Assembly: GCA_023391875.1 (NCBI GenBank)
Contig: JAEWAB010000005.1
Span: 62,001 to 126,000 of the forward strand
Direction of reading: 5' to 3'
Length of the DNA: 64,000 nt
DNA from: Bacillota bacterium
GTDB taxonomy: Bacteria; Bacillota; Clostridia; Oscillospirales; Ruminococcaceae
Positions within the stretch are counted from its first letter, which is position 1, and each line of letters starts with the position of its first letter. Shown in pieces: positions 24,547 to 32,881 of this stretch. The notes beneath the pieces were generated by a model, which saw only the letters and a list, made by a program, of their open reading frames with translations, was not told the origin of the DNA and did not search any database. Made by a program: the position numbers and the translations under genes.

Positions 24547-25102
24547 GTTTGCTTTTCCCTCTGTTTTGTTCGTTATAGTGTATGTTTTGAGATTTTGTTG
24601 TGTGTATTAAATTATACAATAAAAGACGGTACTGTTTCAAGCTGTAATTCATATTATTTTGGACTATTTTGTTCTTTGACTCAACTTTTTTTGCAAAACG
24701 AACCGCTTTTCGCTTCATGGAGGCATTGAAACGCTGTATGGGGGTAACAATCTTGCGGTAAAGGAAGCGAAATACCCGGCGGATAAACCCGATGATCGCC
24801 TTGGAGGCCTTCATAATCAGAGCGCCGAGCGTGAAATAGTATATCACCATACCGATGATAATACCCATCAGCAAAAAAATGCGCAGCTGCCCGGAATTCA
24901 CCGTAACGATAAACAAAAAAGAGACAAGCGCGCTTGCCGACCAATAAAGAAGGTCCTGTACAAACACAGCCGTGGCGCCTGTTTTAAACATCAGACGAAG
25001 GATACGGAAAATCTCATAAAAAAACCCGAGCACAAACCCCAGCAGGCAGGCCTGCAAAAACATAATAGTCTGGTCTGCTACAACGACCTCCATGCCGAAC
25101 AC
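24497..25102 (-). CDS. yabQ: spore cortex protein YabQ
   Basis: The 201-residue protein has about four transmembrane helices in its first 120 residues (TIMFLQACLLGFVLGFFYEI; FVQDLLYWSASALVSFLFIV; LRIFLLMGIIIGMVIYYF) and then a long basic cytoplasmic tail. This matches YabQ, a membrane protein needed for cortex assembly in the mother cell. It lies between yabP and divIC as in Bacillus. The 3' end overlaps divIC by 50 bases. Confidence 0.88.
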   Translation of the reverse strand: MFGMEVVVADQTIMFLQACLLGFVLGFFYEIFRILRLMFKTGATAVFVQDLLYWSASALVSFLFIVTVNSGQLRIFLLMGIIIGMVIYYFTLGALIMKASKAIIGFIRRVFRFLYRKIVTPIQRFNASMKRKAVRFAKKVESKNKIVQNNMNYSLKQYRLLLYNLIHTTKSQNIHYNEQNRGKSKHEKERSGKNRKNTSLH

Positions 25103-25126
25103 CCCTTTGCCGCCTGTCTGTGGGCA

Positions 25127-25408
25127 CTATTTAAACAATTTCTCAAAGAAGCTTCTGCGTTTGGGGTCGTCGTCGGTATAAATCATGGTATGGATGTCCC
25201 CGTCGATATTCAGCTCGCCGGTATCGACATTCAGCCTGTTGATGTGCAGATTGGAGCCCTTTACCGTAAGCTCGCCCATCTCGGTAAAAAGCACTACCGA
25301 CTGTTCATCAAAGCTGTCGATATCGTTTACACCCGAAACCGTGAGTACCTTTCTGCCTTCCAAAATAAGATTGTGGGGCACCTTAATCATCTTTTTCTCT
25401 TCCGCCAT
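25127..25408 (-). CDS. yabP: sporulation protein YabP
   Basis: The start is set at the ATG of MAEEKKMIK (25408), giving 93 residues; the frame is open further upstream without a good ribosome site. It matches YabP/YqfC: HNLILEGRKVLTVSGVNDID, SFDEQSVVLFTEMGEL and VKGSNLHINRLNVDTGEL. It is a sigma-E-controlled sporulation protein in Bacillus and partner of YabQ. It precedes yabQ by 24 bases. Confidence 0.88.
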   Translation of the reverse strand: MAEEKKMIKVPHNLILEGRKVLTVSGVNDIDSFDEQSVVLFTEMGELTVKGSNLHINRLNVDTGELNIDGDIHTMIYTDDDPKRRSFFEKLFK

Positions 25409-25634
25409 TTCACTCACCAGCCTTTCTTTCAAACGATGCAAGCTTGTTTCTTTTCGGTACAAAAAATAAGTAACACCATACTCTTATCCTGATTCCAGTT
25501 TAAATTGCATTCGCAATCACTAATAGGAATCGGTATTGAGCCGGTATTACTTAATGATATGATGAAAAGAATTTTTATATGACTTGCGCGGTACCGTTTA
25601 ACATGAAATACTGGCATTGCCCTTGGCCGGCAAC

Positions 25635-25877
25635 TTACAGCAGCACCTCGTAGTTTGTGGACGCATCGTCCTTGGTAGCGTATTCGCTTACCTTGAGTAC
25701 TTTTACCTTTAAAGGCTTGGTTCCCAGGTTAATCTGCACCACATCGCCTTCCTTTACCTCGTAGGACGCGCGGGCAGGCTTATCGTTAACCAACACCCGC
25801 CCCGCGTCGCACGCCTCGTTGGCGATCGTACGGCGCTTGATAAGCCGTGTAACCTTAAGATATTTATCCAGTCTCAT
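25635..25877 (-). CDS. rqcP: S4-domain RNA-binding protein RqcP (YabO)
   Basis: The 80-residue protein consists of a single S4 domain: MRLDKYLKVTRLIKRRTIAN, then EACDAGRVLVNDKPARASYE and VKEGDVVQINLG. RqcP binds the 50S subunit and peptidyl-tRNA and supports poly-alanine tailing with RqcH during ribosome rescue. Position after hup and before yabP matches the Bacillus cluster. A terminator after hup separates the two, so rqcP may have its own promoter. Confidence 0.9.
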   Translation of the reverse strand: MRLDKYLKVTRLIKRRTIANEACDAGRVLVNDKPARASYEVKEGDVVQINLGTKPLKVKVLKVSEYATKDDASTNYEVLL

Positions 25878-25925
25878 AATATGAATCCTCCTGTTTGCCG
25901 AACACCTACTTCAGAACAATAAAAG

Positions 25926-25961
25926 AGAAAAAACTGCGCACCGTTTTCAGGCGATGCGCAG
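25926..25961 (-). terminator. terminator of the hup gene
   Basis: CTGCGCA (25934-25940) and TGCGCAG (25955-25961) form a 7-bp stem. On the minus strand it is followed by TTTTTTCTC. Confidence 0.75.
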
Positions 25962-26010
25962 CATAATGTCCAACCTCAATGATGTTGTACATGAACCCAA
26001 GAGAGCTTGC

Positions 26011-26286
26011 TTATTTCGCAACCTGCTCCTTGAGTGACTTACCTGCTTTAAATACAGGCAGCTTGGAAGCGGGGATAACAATCTCTTCCTTGGTTCTGGG
26101 GTTGCGGCCAACTCTCTCGCTGCGGGGCTTCACTTCGAAAGAACCGAAGCCTACAATTTGAACCTTGTCGCCGCCGGCAAGTGCCTCGGCAACTGCTTCA
26201 AATACCGAGTTTACAGCCTTATCGGCATCCTTCTTGGAGATGCCAGACTTCTCGGCAACCGCGTTAATTAACTCTGTTTTCGTCAT
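26011..26286 (-). CDS. hup: HU family DNA-binding protein
   Basis: The start at ATG 26286 follows a clear GGAGGGAAAGAG, giving 91 residues. It is a classical HU: MTKTELINAVAEKSGISKKD, GDKVQIVGFGSFEVK, and the DNA-intercalating arm RVGRNPRTKEEIVIPAS with Pro. It binds and bends DNA as a dimer in the nucleoid. The start lies 23 bases inside the 3' end of mazG, so expression is coupled to mazG. It ends with its own terminator. Confidence 0.95.
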   Translation of the reverse strand: MTKTELINAVAEKSGISKKDADKAVNSVFEAVAEALAGGDKVQIVGFGSFEVKPRSERVGRNPRTKEEIVIPASKLPVFKAGKSLKEQVAK

Positions 26287-27115
26287 TCTCTTTCCCTCCG
26301 AAATAAGTGTTTGGGGTGTTGCTAAGTTCCTTTGCTTTCTTCCAAAGCTTGTCCAGCTCACATATATCCGCATGGTTTAGGTCGATGCCCTGCGCATCTG
26401 CAAGTGCTTCAACCTTTGAAAACCTGCTTATAAACTTGTCGGTAGAGGCGGTAAGCGCCTCCTCCGCATCAAGCGTGAGGAACCGAGATAAATTAACGCA
26501 CGAAAATATCAAGTCGCCAAGCTCTTCAGATGCCGCCGCGTGATCGTTATCGCTCATCGCGCGCATAAGCTCCGAAAGCTCGCTTACCAAATCTGAAAGT
26601 ACGTACTGTGTGTTCGGGTATTCAAACCCGCTTTTTGCCGCCCGCGCCTGCACCTTCTGCGCGCGCATAAGCGCCGGAAGAACGCGCGGTACGCTCTGCA
26701 TACTCTCAGTTCTGGACTTCATGCCCTTCTGGGCATTCTTGATATTTTCCCAATTAACCAAGACCTCGTTTGCGGTCTTGCATTGCGCGCCGTCTGTAAA
26801 AATATGAGGGTGGCGGATAATCAACTTTTTGCAGATACCGTCGGCCACGTCGTCGAAATCAAAGTTTCCGAGCTCTTTTTCCATCTTACAATGGAAAACG
26901 ACCTGCAACAGCACATCGCCGAGTTCCTCTTTTAAAAGTGCGACGTCATTTAAATCAATGGCCTCGCAAACCTCGTAGACTTCTTCGATAAAATTCTTGC
27001 GGATACTTAAGTGCGTTTGTTCTTTATCCCACGGGCAGCCTTGCTCGCCCCTGAGGATGTCCATAATCGCAAAAAGATCGTTTATATCGTATTTCGATTT
27101 AAACTCAAACTCCAC
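26264..27115 (-). CDS. mazG: nucleoside triphosphate pyrophosphohydrolase MazG
   Basis: The 283-residue protein has two MazG domains. The first has CPWDKEQTHLSIRKNFIEEV with the ExxE...ExxD pattern (EEVYEVCEAID, EELGDVLLQVVFH). The second has LVSELSELMRA and SEELGDLIFSCVNL. It hydrolyses NTPs to NMP and pyrophosphate, cleaning aberrant nucleotides. It follows spoVB by 42 bases and overlaps hup, as in the conserved cluster. Confidence 0.93.
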   Translation of the reverse strand: MEFEFKSKYDINDLFAIMDILRGEQGCPWDKEQTHLSIRKNFIEEVYEVCEAIDLNDVALLKEELGDVLLQVVFHCKMEKELGNFDFDDVADGICKKLIIRHPHIFTDGAQCKTANEVLVNWENIKNAQKGMKSRTESMQSVPRVLPALMRAQKVQARAAKSGFEYPNTQYVLSDLVSELSELMRAMSDNDHAAASEELGDLIFSCVNLSRFLTLDAEEALTASTDKFISRFSKVEALADAQGIDLNHADICELDKLWKKAKELSNTPNTYFGGKENDENRVN

Positions 27116-27156
27116 AAATCCGCTCTCCAGTTTCCAATTGTTAAAACATATATATA

Positions 27157-28920
27157 TTACCCTATTATTCCGTGCTTTTCAAGTACTTTAACAACTTTTT
27201 CTCCATTTGGTAACATTAAAATGTCGTCTATGCTCACTCCGCGTATTAAAATCAGCACGAAAACATAGATTCCCATCGCAATTAGGATGGAAAACACCGT
27301 CGAGATACGCGCATCGCACACCCGAAGCAGCAACCGATATGCGGCCCATGCCGAAAAACCGCAGAAAGCGCCCGCAATCACGGGCTTTACAAACACACTG
27401 ACCATATTTGGCGTTACGTGTGTGTGTTTGCTCACGGCAATAATACTGGCTATGACAATAAACAGATAACACAACAGCGTACCCACCGGCGCGCCGAGAA
27501 TATTGATACTTGGGACAGCCACCAGAATGTAGTTGGTGGCAAGCTTGATAAGCCCGCCCGCAAACAGGAATTTAACCGGCAGGTCGGCTCTGCCGATGGC
27601 CTGCAGGATGGCGTTTACCGGGCTTGTGATGGCGACAAAGATGACACTGATCCCCATAAACGAAAGGATGGGGGTGGATATTGCCACCTCGCTCGCTAGG
27701 CCGTCGCCCTTAAAGTTATAAAGCAGTGTAAGCACCGGCCCCGCCAGCGCCGTCATGCCAAAGCCCGCGGGGATGGCGACGAGCGAGGTCACCCGAAGGG
27801 CAGACTCCACGTTCCTTTTAAGCTCTACGGTGTTGCCGCGCGCCCATGCCGCCGAAACAGCGGGCAGCACGCTGATGCCAAAGGCGGTGGTAATGGCGGG
27901 CACCAGATGAAAGACCGTCATGGGCAGCCCTTTATAGGTGCCGAACAAAAAGGCGGGTAGGCGCTCAAGCGTCATGTCGCTTGGCAGCATACCGGCATAC
28001 ATGTTGAGCATGACCGAGGGGTTTCTGGCCGCGGCCGCGGTAAGGCGGTTCATCACCGAGGCGAGATCGATGGTTGCGGTAAGGCTCACCACCATGGCCC
28101 CCAAGCACACGGGAATGCCGATGCGAATCAAGCGCCTTAACAATTCCCCGGAAGGCCGTGCCGCCGGAGATGCCGCAAGCTCGCCCGCGGTAATGCCGTC
28201 CCCTTTTCTGATGTGCGTGATGAGCAGATAAACAAACCCAAATATGGTGCTGAGGGTAACCCCCAGGATGCCGCCCGCCGCCGCAAACGGCAGTACGGCC
28301 GTTTGTGCCTGCGCCGTGGTTTTAACCGCGAGGCCGAACACCATGCCTGTTTTCTGAAAGTCCTGCAGGCCAAGCCTCATCACCCACAGCGACAGCGCAT
28401 AGCCCATGATAAGCTTCGCACTGGCCTCTACCACCTGCGATATCGCAGTGGGGTACATGTTGCGCAAGCCCTCGTAGTACCCGCGATAGGAGGACATCAA
28501 GCATAAGAATAGCACGGCGGGCGCTATCGCCATCACCGGGTAAGCGCCGTCCGGGTTGCCCACCAGCGCCGCGAAGGGGCGCGTAAAAAAGAAGGTGATT
28601 AAAAAACCCGCCGTGCCGGTGGCTAAAAACAGGCACAGCGAAATCTTGCGGATGCGCCGAACATCGCGAAACCGCCCGCTTGCAACACTCTCGGAAACAA
28701 GCTTTGAAACCGCTACCGGCAGCCCCGCGATGGCAATGGCGGCAATCGGGTTAAAAATGTCGTAGGCCGTATAGAAATGCGCGGCGCCCTCGCCACCAAG
28801 CACGAGGGTAAGCGGTATCTTGAATACCGCGCCGATGATTTTAACAATGATGGTGGCCGCAGTAAGAATCAACGCGCCGTGGAGAAAGCTCTGCTTACGT
28901 CTTGCGGTCACACACATCAC
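27157..28920 (-). CDS. spoVB: lipid-flippase-like protein SpoVB (MOP superfamily)
   Basis: The 587-residue protein is polytopic with about 14 transmembrane helices. It opens with FLHGALILTAATIIVKIIGA and has the KIPLTLVLGGEGAAHFYTAY segment typical of SpoVB/MurJ-like flippases. It is thought to flip lipid-linked precursors for spore cortex. Three near starts (GTG 28920, ATG 28917, GTG 28908) follow AAGGTGTG. It is first in the run spoVB-mazG-hup. Confidence 0.9.
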   Translation of the reverse strand: MMCVTARRKQSFLHGALILTAATIIVKIIGAVFKIPLTLVLGGEGAAHFYTAYDIFNPIAAIAIAGLPVAVSKLVSESVASGRFRDVRRIRKISLCLFLATGTAGFLITFFFTRPFAALVGNPDGAYPVMAIAPAVLFLCLMSSYRGYYEGLRNMYPTAISQVVEASAKLIMGYALSLWVMRLGLQDFQKTGMVFGLAVKTTAQAQTAVLPFAAAGGILGVTLSTIFGFVYLLITHIRKGDGITAGELAASPAARPSGELLRRLIRIGIPVCLGAMVVSLTATIDLASVMNRLTAAAARNPSVMLNMYAGMLPSDMTLERLPAFLFGTYKGLPMTVFHLVPAITTAFGISVLPAVSAAWARGNTVELKRNVESALRVTSLVAIPAGFGMTALAGPVLTLLYNFKGDGLASEVAISTPILSFMGISVIFVAITSPVNAILQAIGRADLPVKFLFAGGLIKLATNYILVAVPSINILGAPVGTLLCYLFIVIASIIAVSKHTHVTPNMVSVFVKPVIAGAFCGFSAWAAYRLLLRVCDARISTVFSILIAMGIYVFVLILIRGVSIDDILMLPNGEKVVKVLEKHGIIG

Positions 28921-29029
28921 ACCTTATCCGCCCACACGAACGGGCGTAAAATTACGTCATTTACCGGCACAAACGCCTATACGACCACTATTATGTCTAT
29001 GCGCCCGGCAGATAAAAAAGACGCTTACC

Positions 29030-29311
29030 TTACTGCGGCATGTTGTTGATGCGGGTTGTAAGCTCGTCAATCTGCGCAATCAGGGTGTCGATCTTACGCA
29101 CAACGTCGCTTGCCGCAGGGCTCTCGATTTCACCCTTCTTGGTCATCGCATAACTGAACTTGCCAAGCTTCGCGTATTGACGTTCCAGCTCCGCGTTAAG
29201 GTTCATACGGTCGATTTTAAGCTTGGAAACGCTGACAAATTCCCCTGTCGCCTTGCAGGCATTGTCAAAGATATTTTGTGCAGTGGTGGCAAAATCATCA
29301 AAGGTAGTCAT
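29030..29311 (-). CDS. small coiled-coil hypothetical protein
   Basis: The 93-residue protein follows AAGGAGC. It is predicted helical and heptad-like throughout (AQNIFDNACKATGEFVSVSK; LNAELERQYAKLGKFSY; KIDTLIAQIDELTTRINN). Proteins of this type are frequent in Clostridia, sometimes with a zinc ribbon that is absent here. No catalytic motif. It is 17 bases downstream of the nucleoside kinase gene, so part of that operon. Function unknown. Confidence 0.65.
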   Translation of the reverse strand: MTTFDDFATTAQNIFDNACKATGEFVSVSKLKIDRMNLNAELERQYAKLGKFSYAMTKKGEIESPAASDVVRKIDTLIAQIDELTTRINNMPQ

Positions 29312-29328
29312 AAGTATTTTCGCTCCTT

Positions 29329-30273
29329 TTAATCTATGAATTCCCGCAGCAGTGAGTCCTCCAGGATGTACTGCCGGTCAAGCTCGGCGAAGTACTGCAA
29401 GGTTTTGTAAATGGCCTCAAACCGCGGGTAGGTCTCGTGAGCAGGGTCCATCCGCTCGATAAGCGGGTTGATGAAGTGATGGAAGATGCAAGGCTCATAC
29501 AGGATCAGGGAATCGATGGTCAGGTCGGCATAGCACTTATAGGGTGAGATGTATTTCTTCTCGCCCGCGCGCACCGAGGCCCACATGCCGGTGGTTTTTT
29601 CAAGCGATGAGTCGCGGTGGTAGTAATCGCGCACACATCGGCGGATAAAGCGGATGTCCTCGTGCGTGAGCACCAGCTCATCGCCCAGCGTATACTCCCC
29701 TTTCACACTGATAAACAGCCTGAAGAACTTTTTGGTATCCAGCCCTTCGGTAATAAGGGGGTTGAGCGCGTGAATGCCCTCTACGATCAAGATTTCATTG
29801 TCGCCCAGCGTGATGTCGTTGGTTTTTAAAGAACGCGAGGCGGTGAGAAAATCAAAGGTTGGCAAACTAGCACTTCTGGTGGTCACCAGCCGGTCAAGGC
29901 AGCTGCGGACGCACTCCACATCCAGCGAATAAATGGTTTCGAGGTCCTTGCTGCCGTCCGGCAGCGTAGGCAGGCGCACCTGATCGATGTAAAAATCGTC
30001 AAGCGACACCACATAGCTGTTGATCAAGAATTCTTCCTTGAGCATCTTTCTGAATTTGTGCGCCGTGGTGGTCTTGCCTGAGGCACTGGGGCCGGCCAGC
30101 AGTACAATATGGGAGCGTTCCATGTTGTGCGAGATAAAGCTGCACACGTTGCGTATCTGCGTTTCGTAGCGGCGCTCGCTGGTCTCTACCAGCTGTTCGG
30201 GGTGAGAAAGCGCTAAAGCGTTAATCTTTTCGGCCTGTATACGACTGTTTTCATCATAAAACGCATCCGCCAT
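29329..30273 (-). CDS. uridine kinase-like nucleoside kinase
   Basis: The 314-residue protein has the P-loop LLAGPSASGKTTTAHKF (residues ~58-74), VVSLDDFYID, ILIVEGIHALNP and RFIRRCVRDYYHRDSSLEKT. This matches the PRK/uridine-kinase family enlarged by an N-terminal segment, as in clostridial nucleoside kinases often found without the TGS domain. It phosphorylates a nucleoside with NTP, probably uridine or cytidine. It overlaps hemZ by 20 bases. Confidence 0.85.
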   Translation of the reverse strand: MADAFYDENSRIQAEKINALALSHPEQLVETSERRYETQIRNVCSFISHNMERSHIVLLAGPSASGKTTTAHKFRKMLKEEFLINSYVVSLDDFYIDQVRLPTLPDGSKDLETIYSLDVECVRSCLDRLVTTRSASLPTFDFLTASRSLKTNDITLGDNEILIVEGIHALNPLITEGLDTKKFFRLFISVKGEYTLGDELVLTHEDIRFIRRCVRDYYHRDSSLEKTTGMWASVRAGEKKYISPYKCYADLTIDSLILYEPCIFHHFINPLIERMDPAHETYPRFEAIYKTLQYFAELDRQYILEDSLLREFID

Positions 30274-31729
30274 AGAACTCTTTCACCTGCCCTTTTCTCA
30301 ATAGTATTTCGTCAAAACCGGCGATATACTCGTGCGGGTATTTATAGTTAAAGATGCGGTGAATGCGCGTACCGCCCGGCTGTTTAAGCTTCGATACCCC
30401 ACCCGCCCCGCAGGCGAGTATGGTGTGGGTTTCATCCATAATAAAGACGTTGTACAGCCCCTCGTAGCCCTCCTTCGCAAAGCCGATGTTCTCCAAATTC
30501 TCGCGCGTATTGCGCTGGCGGTAAAGGTAATAGGGGTTAAAGCCCGCCGCCTGCAGTGCCGTCTCGGCGTAATCCGTCATCGCGGTGACGGCGCCTTCCT
30601 GCGCGCTAAACTGTACCGCCTTTTCGTAGGCGAGGTTGGAGGAACGCTTGAGCGAGAGGGTATGCACCGTGATGTTCTCGGGCGAAAGGGCAATACAGGT
30701 ATCCACCGAGGCGCGGAAGCCTTCAAGGGTATCGGCAGGCAGACCCGCAATCAAATCCATATTGATACAGTCTATGCCGATTCGGCGCGCAAGGTTTAGG
30801 CTATCCACCGTCTGCCTAGCGCTATGCCTTCTGCCGATGGCAGCGAGCACCTCGTCGCTGAAGGTTTGCGGGTTGATGCTGATGCGGGTGGCCTCGCTCT
30901 CTTTAATGGCAATGAGCTTATCCTCCGTGATGGTATCGGGGCGCCCGGCCTCCACCGTGTATTCCCGGATGGTGGAAAGGTCAAAAGCCGCACGCACCGC
31001 CGCAAAAAGCGTCTTTAACCCCTCTGCCGAAAGCGTGGTGGGGGTTCCGCCGCCGATATAAACGGTCTCCAGCCGAAGGCCAAGGTCCCTAGCTATCGCG
31101 CCCGTATAGGCGATCTCTTCGCACAGCTTTGGCAGATAGGCCTCGATAAGCCCCGCCGATTTTTCAATGGAGTGCGACACAAAGGAGCAGTAGTAGCACC
31201 TTGTCGGGCAAAACGGGATGGATATATATAAACTGAAGGAATTATGCGCTGAGGTGGCAATGATGCTGCCTTCTTTTCGGGCGGTGCGCAGCAAAAGTGC
31301 CGCCTTTTGGGGTGAAACAAGGTAGCTTTGCTCAAAGTATCGCGCGATCTCATCCTCCGGCATTCCCGCTGCTGTAAGCCGGTGTACCAGCGTTACGGGG
31401 CGTATGCCGGTGAGGATGCCCCATCTGGGCGTTACACCCGTTAAGGGCGAAAGCATGCGATACATCATCACGCCGTATAGGCGCTCGCACTCTTTATCAA
31501 AGGCCTCGCAGCTTAAAGATACCTCCGACTGGTCGGTTGTGATATCGCCGCCAAGCCGCACGGTAAGCAGGAGCTTGGCCTTTTCGTTACCCTTTATCAG
31601 CTCGGTGAGGATATAATCGCCCTGCTCGGGGAGCTCGGGGGCCTCAATAATCGGCTCGCCCTGAAAAAACAGCAGCGCGACATTTCTTACCTCATAACCG
31701 TAATCGTGCCCTTTAAAAACAATCGTCAT
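30254..31729 (-). CDS. hemZ: coproporphyrinogen III oxidase-like radical SAM protein HemZ
   Basis: The 491-residue protein has an N-terminal extension of ~165 residues and then a radical-SAM core with SIPFCPTRCYYCSF (CxxxCxxC cluster), YIGGGTPTTLSAE, RISINPQTF and CINMDLIAGLP. The C-terminal HemN-like domain includes PYYLYRQRNTRENLENIGFA. This is the HemZ subgroup of Firmicutes. True coproporphyrinogen oxidase activity is uncertain and no other heme genes are seen here. It overlaps the MBL hydrolase gene by 17 bases and the kinase by 20. Confidence 0.9.
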   Translation of the reverse strand: MTIVFKGHDYGYEVRNVALLFFQGEPIIEAPELPEQGDYILTELIKGNEKAKLLLTVRLGGDITTDQSEVSLSCEAFDKECERLYGVMMYRMLSPLTGVTPRWGILTGIRPVTLVHRLTAAGMPEDEIARYFEQSYLVSPQKAALLLRTARKEGSIIATSAHNSFSLYISIPFCPTRCYYCSFVSHSIEKSAGLIEAYLPKLCEEIAYTGAIARDLGLRLETVYIGGGTPTTLSAEGLKTLFAAVRAAFDLSTIREYTVEAGRPDTITEDKLIAIKESEATRISINPQTFSDEVLAAIGRRHSARQTVDSLNLARRIGIDCINMDLIAGLPADTLEGFRASVDTCIALSPENITVHTLSLKRSSNLAYEKAVQFSAQEGAVTAMTDYAETALQAAGFNPYYLYRQRNTRENLENIGFAKEGYEGLYNVFIMDETHTILACGAGGVSKLKQPGGTRIHRIFNYKYPHEYIAGFDEILLRKGQVKEFYGGCVL

Positions 31730-32378
31730 AGCTTGCCTGCCCTAAATAAGGATTGGTTCTGCGCTCGGTCTCGAGGGTGGTTTCTTCGCCGTGGCCGGGG
31801 AACACCGTATAGTCGCCCTCCAGCTCCGCCAGCCTTTTTACCGAGGCGACCTCCTCGGCTAAGTCGCCGCCGTAATGCGTTACGATGCCGATGGTGCCCG
31901 CAAACAGGGTATCGCCCGTAAACAGTATCTCATCAAGCTTATAAACCACCGAGCCCTTGGTATGCCCCGGCGTGGCAATCACCTGCACGGTAATCTCATC
32001 CAAGGTGATTTCATCACCGTCTGATACCAGACACTCGGGCGTGATATCCGAAAGATCGTAGCGGTTATTTGAAAAGCCGAAGCGTGCGCCCACGTTCTTT
32101 ACCGGGTCGCTTAGTAGCTCCGCGTCCTCCCGTGAAACAACGACACCGGCATGGGTTTGCTGTGCTACCTCACGCAGGGCGCCGATATGGTCGAAGTGAC
32201 CGTGGGTGAGAAGGATGTAACGCAGCGTGGCGCCGTTTTCTTCGAGTGCGGCCAGTATCTTTTTAGCGCCCGCGCCCGGGTCGATGACCATGCCGTTCCC
32301 TTCATCCGAAACAAGGATATAACAGTTGTTATCCATTGCGCCGACCTTAAGCTTGATGAGCTTCACACCGTGTCCCAC
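31713..32378 (-). CDS. metallo-beta-lactamase-fold hydrolase (glyoxalase II-like)
   Basis: The 221-residue protein has the metal motif LLTHGHFDHIGAL (HxHxDH), ATPGHTKGSVVY, LFTGDTLFAG and VFPGHGEETTL, the usual five-ligand MBL set. It matches the YqgX-like small hydrolases of Firmicutes, probably acting on thioesters such as S-lactoyl thiols. It sits between dtd and hemZ in a tight minus-strand operon. Confidence 0.88.
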   Translation of the reverse strand: MGHGVKLIKLKVGAMDNNCYILVSDEGNGMVIDPGAGAKKILAALEENGATLRYILLTHGHFDHIGALREVAQQTHAGVVVSREDAELLSDPVKNVGARFGFSNNRYDLSDITPECLVSDGDEITLDEITVQVIATPGHTKGSVVYKLDEILFTGDTLFAGTIGIVTHYGGDLAEEVASVKRLAELEGDYTVFPGHGEETTLETERRTNPYLGQASYDDCF

Positions 32379-32397
32379 ACTTTCTTTTTCACGTTCG

Positions 32398-32850
32398 TTA
32401 TTTTAAGTCGTCCGTATCCAGTATAATGGTAATCGGCCCGTCGTTTACAAGAGACACCTTCATCTCCGCGCCGAATACACCCGTTTCTACCCTGCAGACA
32501 CCCTTTTCCTTCACCAACTCGATGAAATAATCATATAGCGGCTTTGCCTTTTCGGGGCGCGCGGCGGCAATAAACGAAGGCCGCCTGCCGTGGCTCGCGT
32601 CCGCGCAAAGAGTAAAGTTTGAGACAATCAGCATCCCGCCGCCGATGTCGGCAAGCGAAAGGTTCATCTTGCCCGCCGCGTCCTCGAAGATACGCAGCTC
32701 CGCAGCCTTTCGGGCGAGCAGCTGCGCCTCTTTTTCGGTATCATTCCCATAAATACCCAGAAGCAACAGCAGTCCCGCCGAGATTTCGCCGCTGATACCG
32801 CCGTTTATGGTAACGCGCGCTTGCTCTACGCGCTGAATAACTGCTCTCAT
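32398..32850 (-). CDS. dtd: D-aminoacyl-tRNA deacylase
   Basis: The 150-residue protein starts MRAVIQRVEQARVTING and matches Dtd throughout, removing D-amino acids (and glycine from tRNA-Ala) wrongly attached to tRNA. The two active-site motifs are slightly altered: SQxTL is SNFTLCAD, and the cross-subunit Gly-Pro motif is NDGPITI. The Gly-Pro is intact. The Gln to Asn change is mild. It is downstream of rel, as often in Firmicutes. Confidence 0.92.
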   Translation of the reverse strand: MRAVIQRVEQARVTINGGISGEISAGLLLLLGIYGNDTEKEAQLLARKAAELRIFEDAAGKMNLSLADIGGGMLIVSNFTLCADASHGRRPSFIAAARPEKAKPLYDYFIELVKEKGVCRVETGVFGAEMKVSLVNDGPITIILDTDDLK

Positions 32851-32881
32851 TGTTTTTTACTCCGTGGCCCACCGACCTATG

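Noticed and set aside
30254..31729. hemN rather than hemZ
   Set aside because: The ~165-residue N-terminal extension and operon with an MBL hydrolase fit the HemZ subgroup better.
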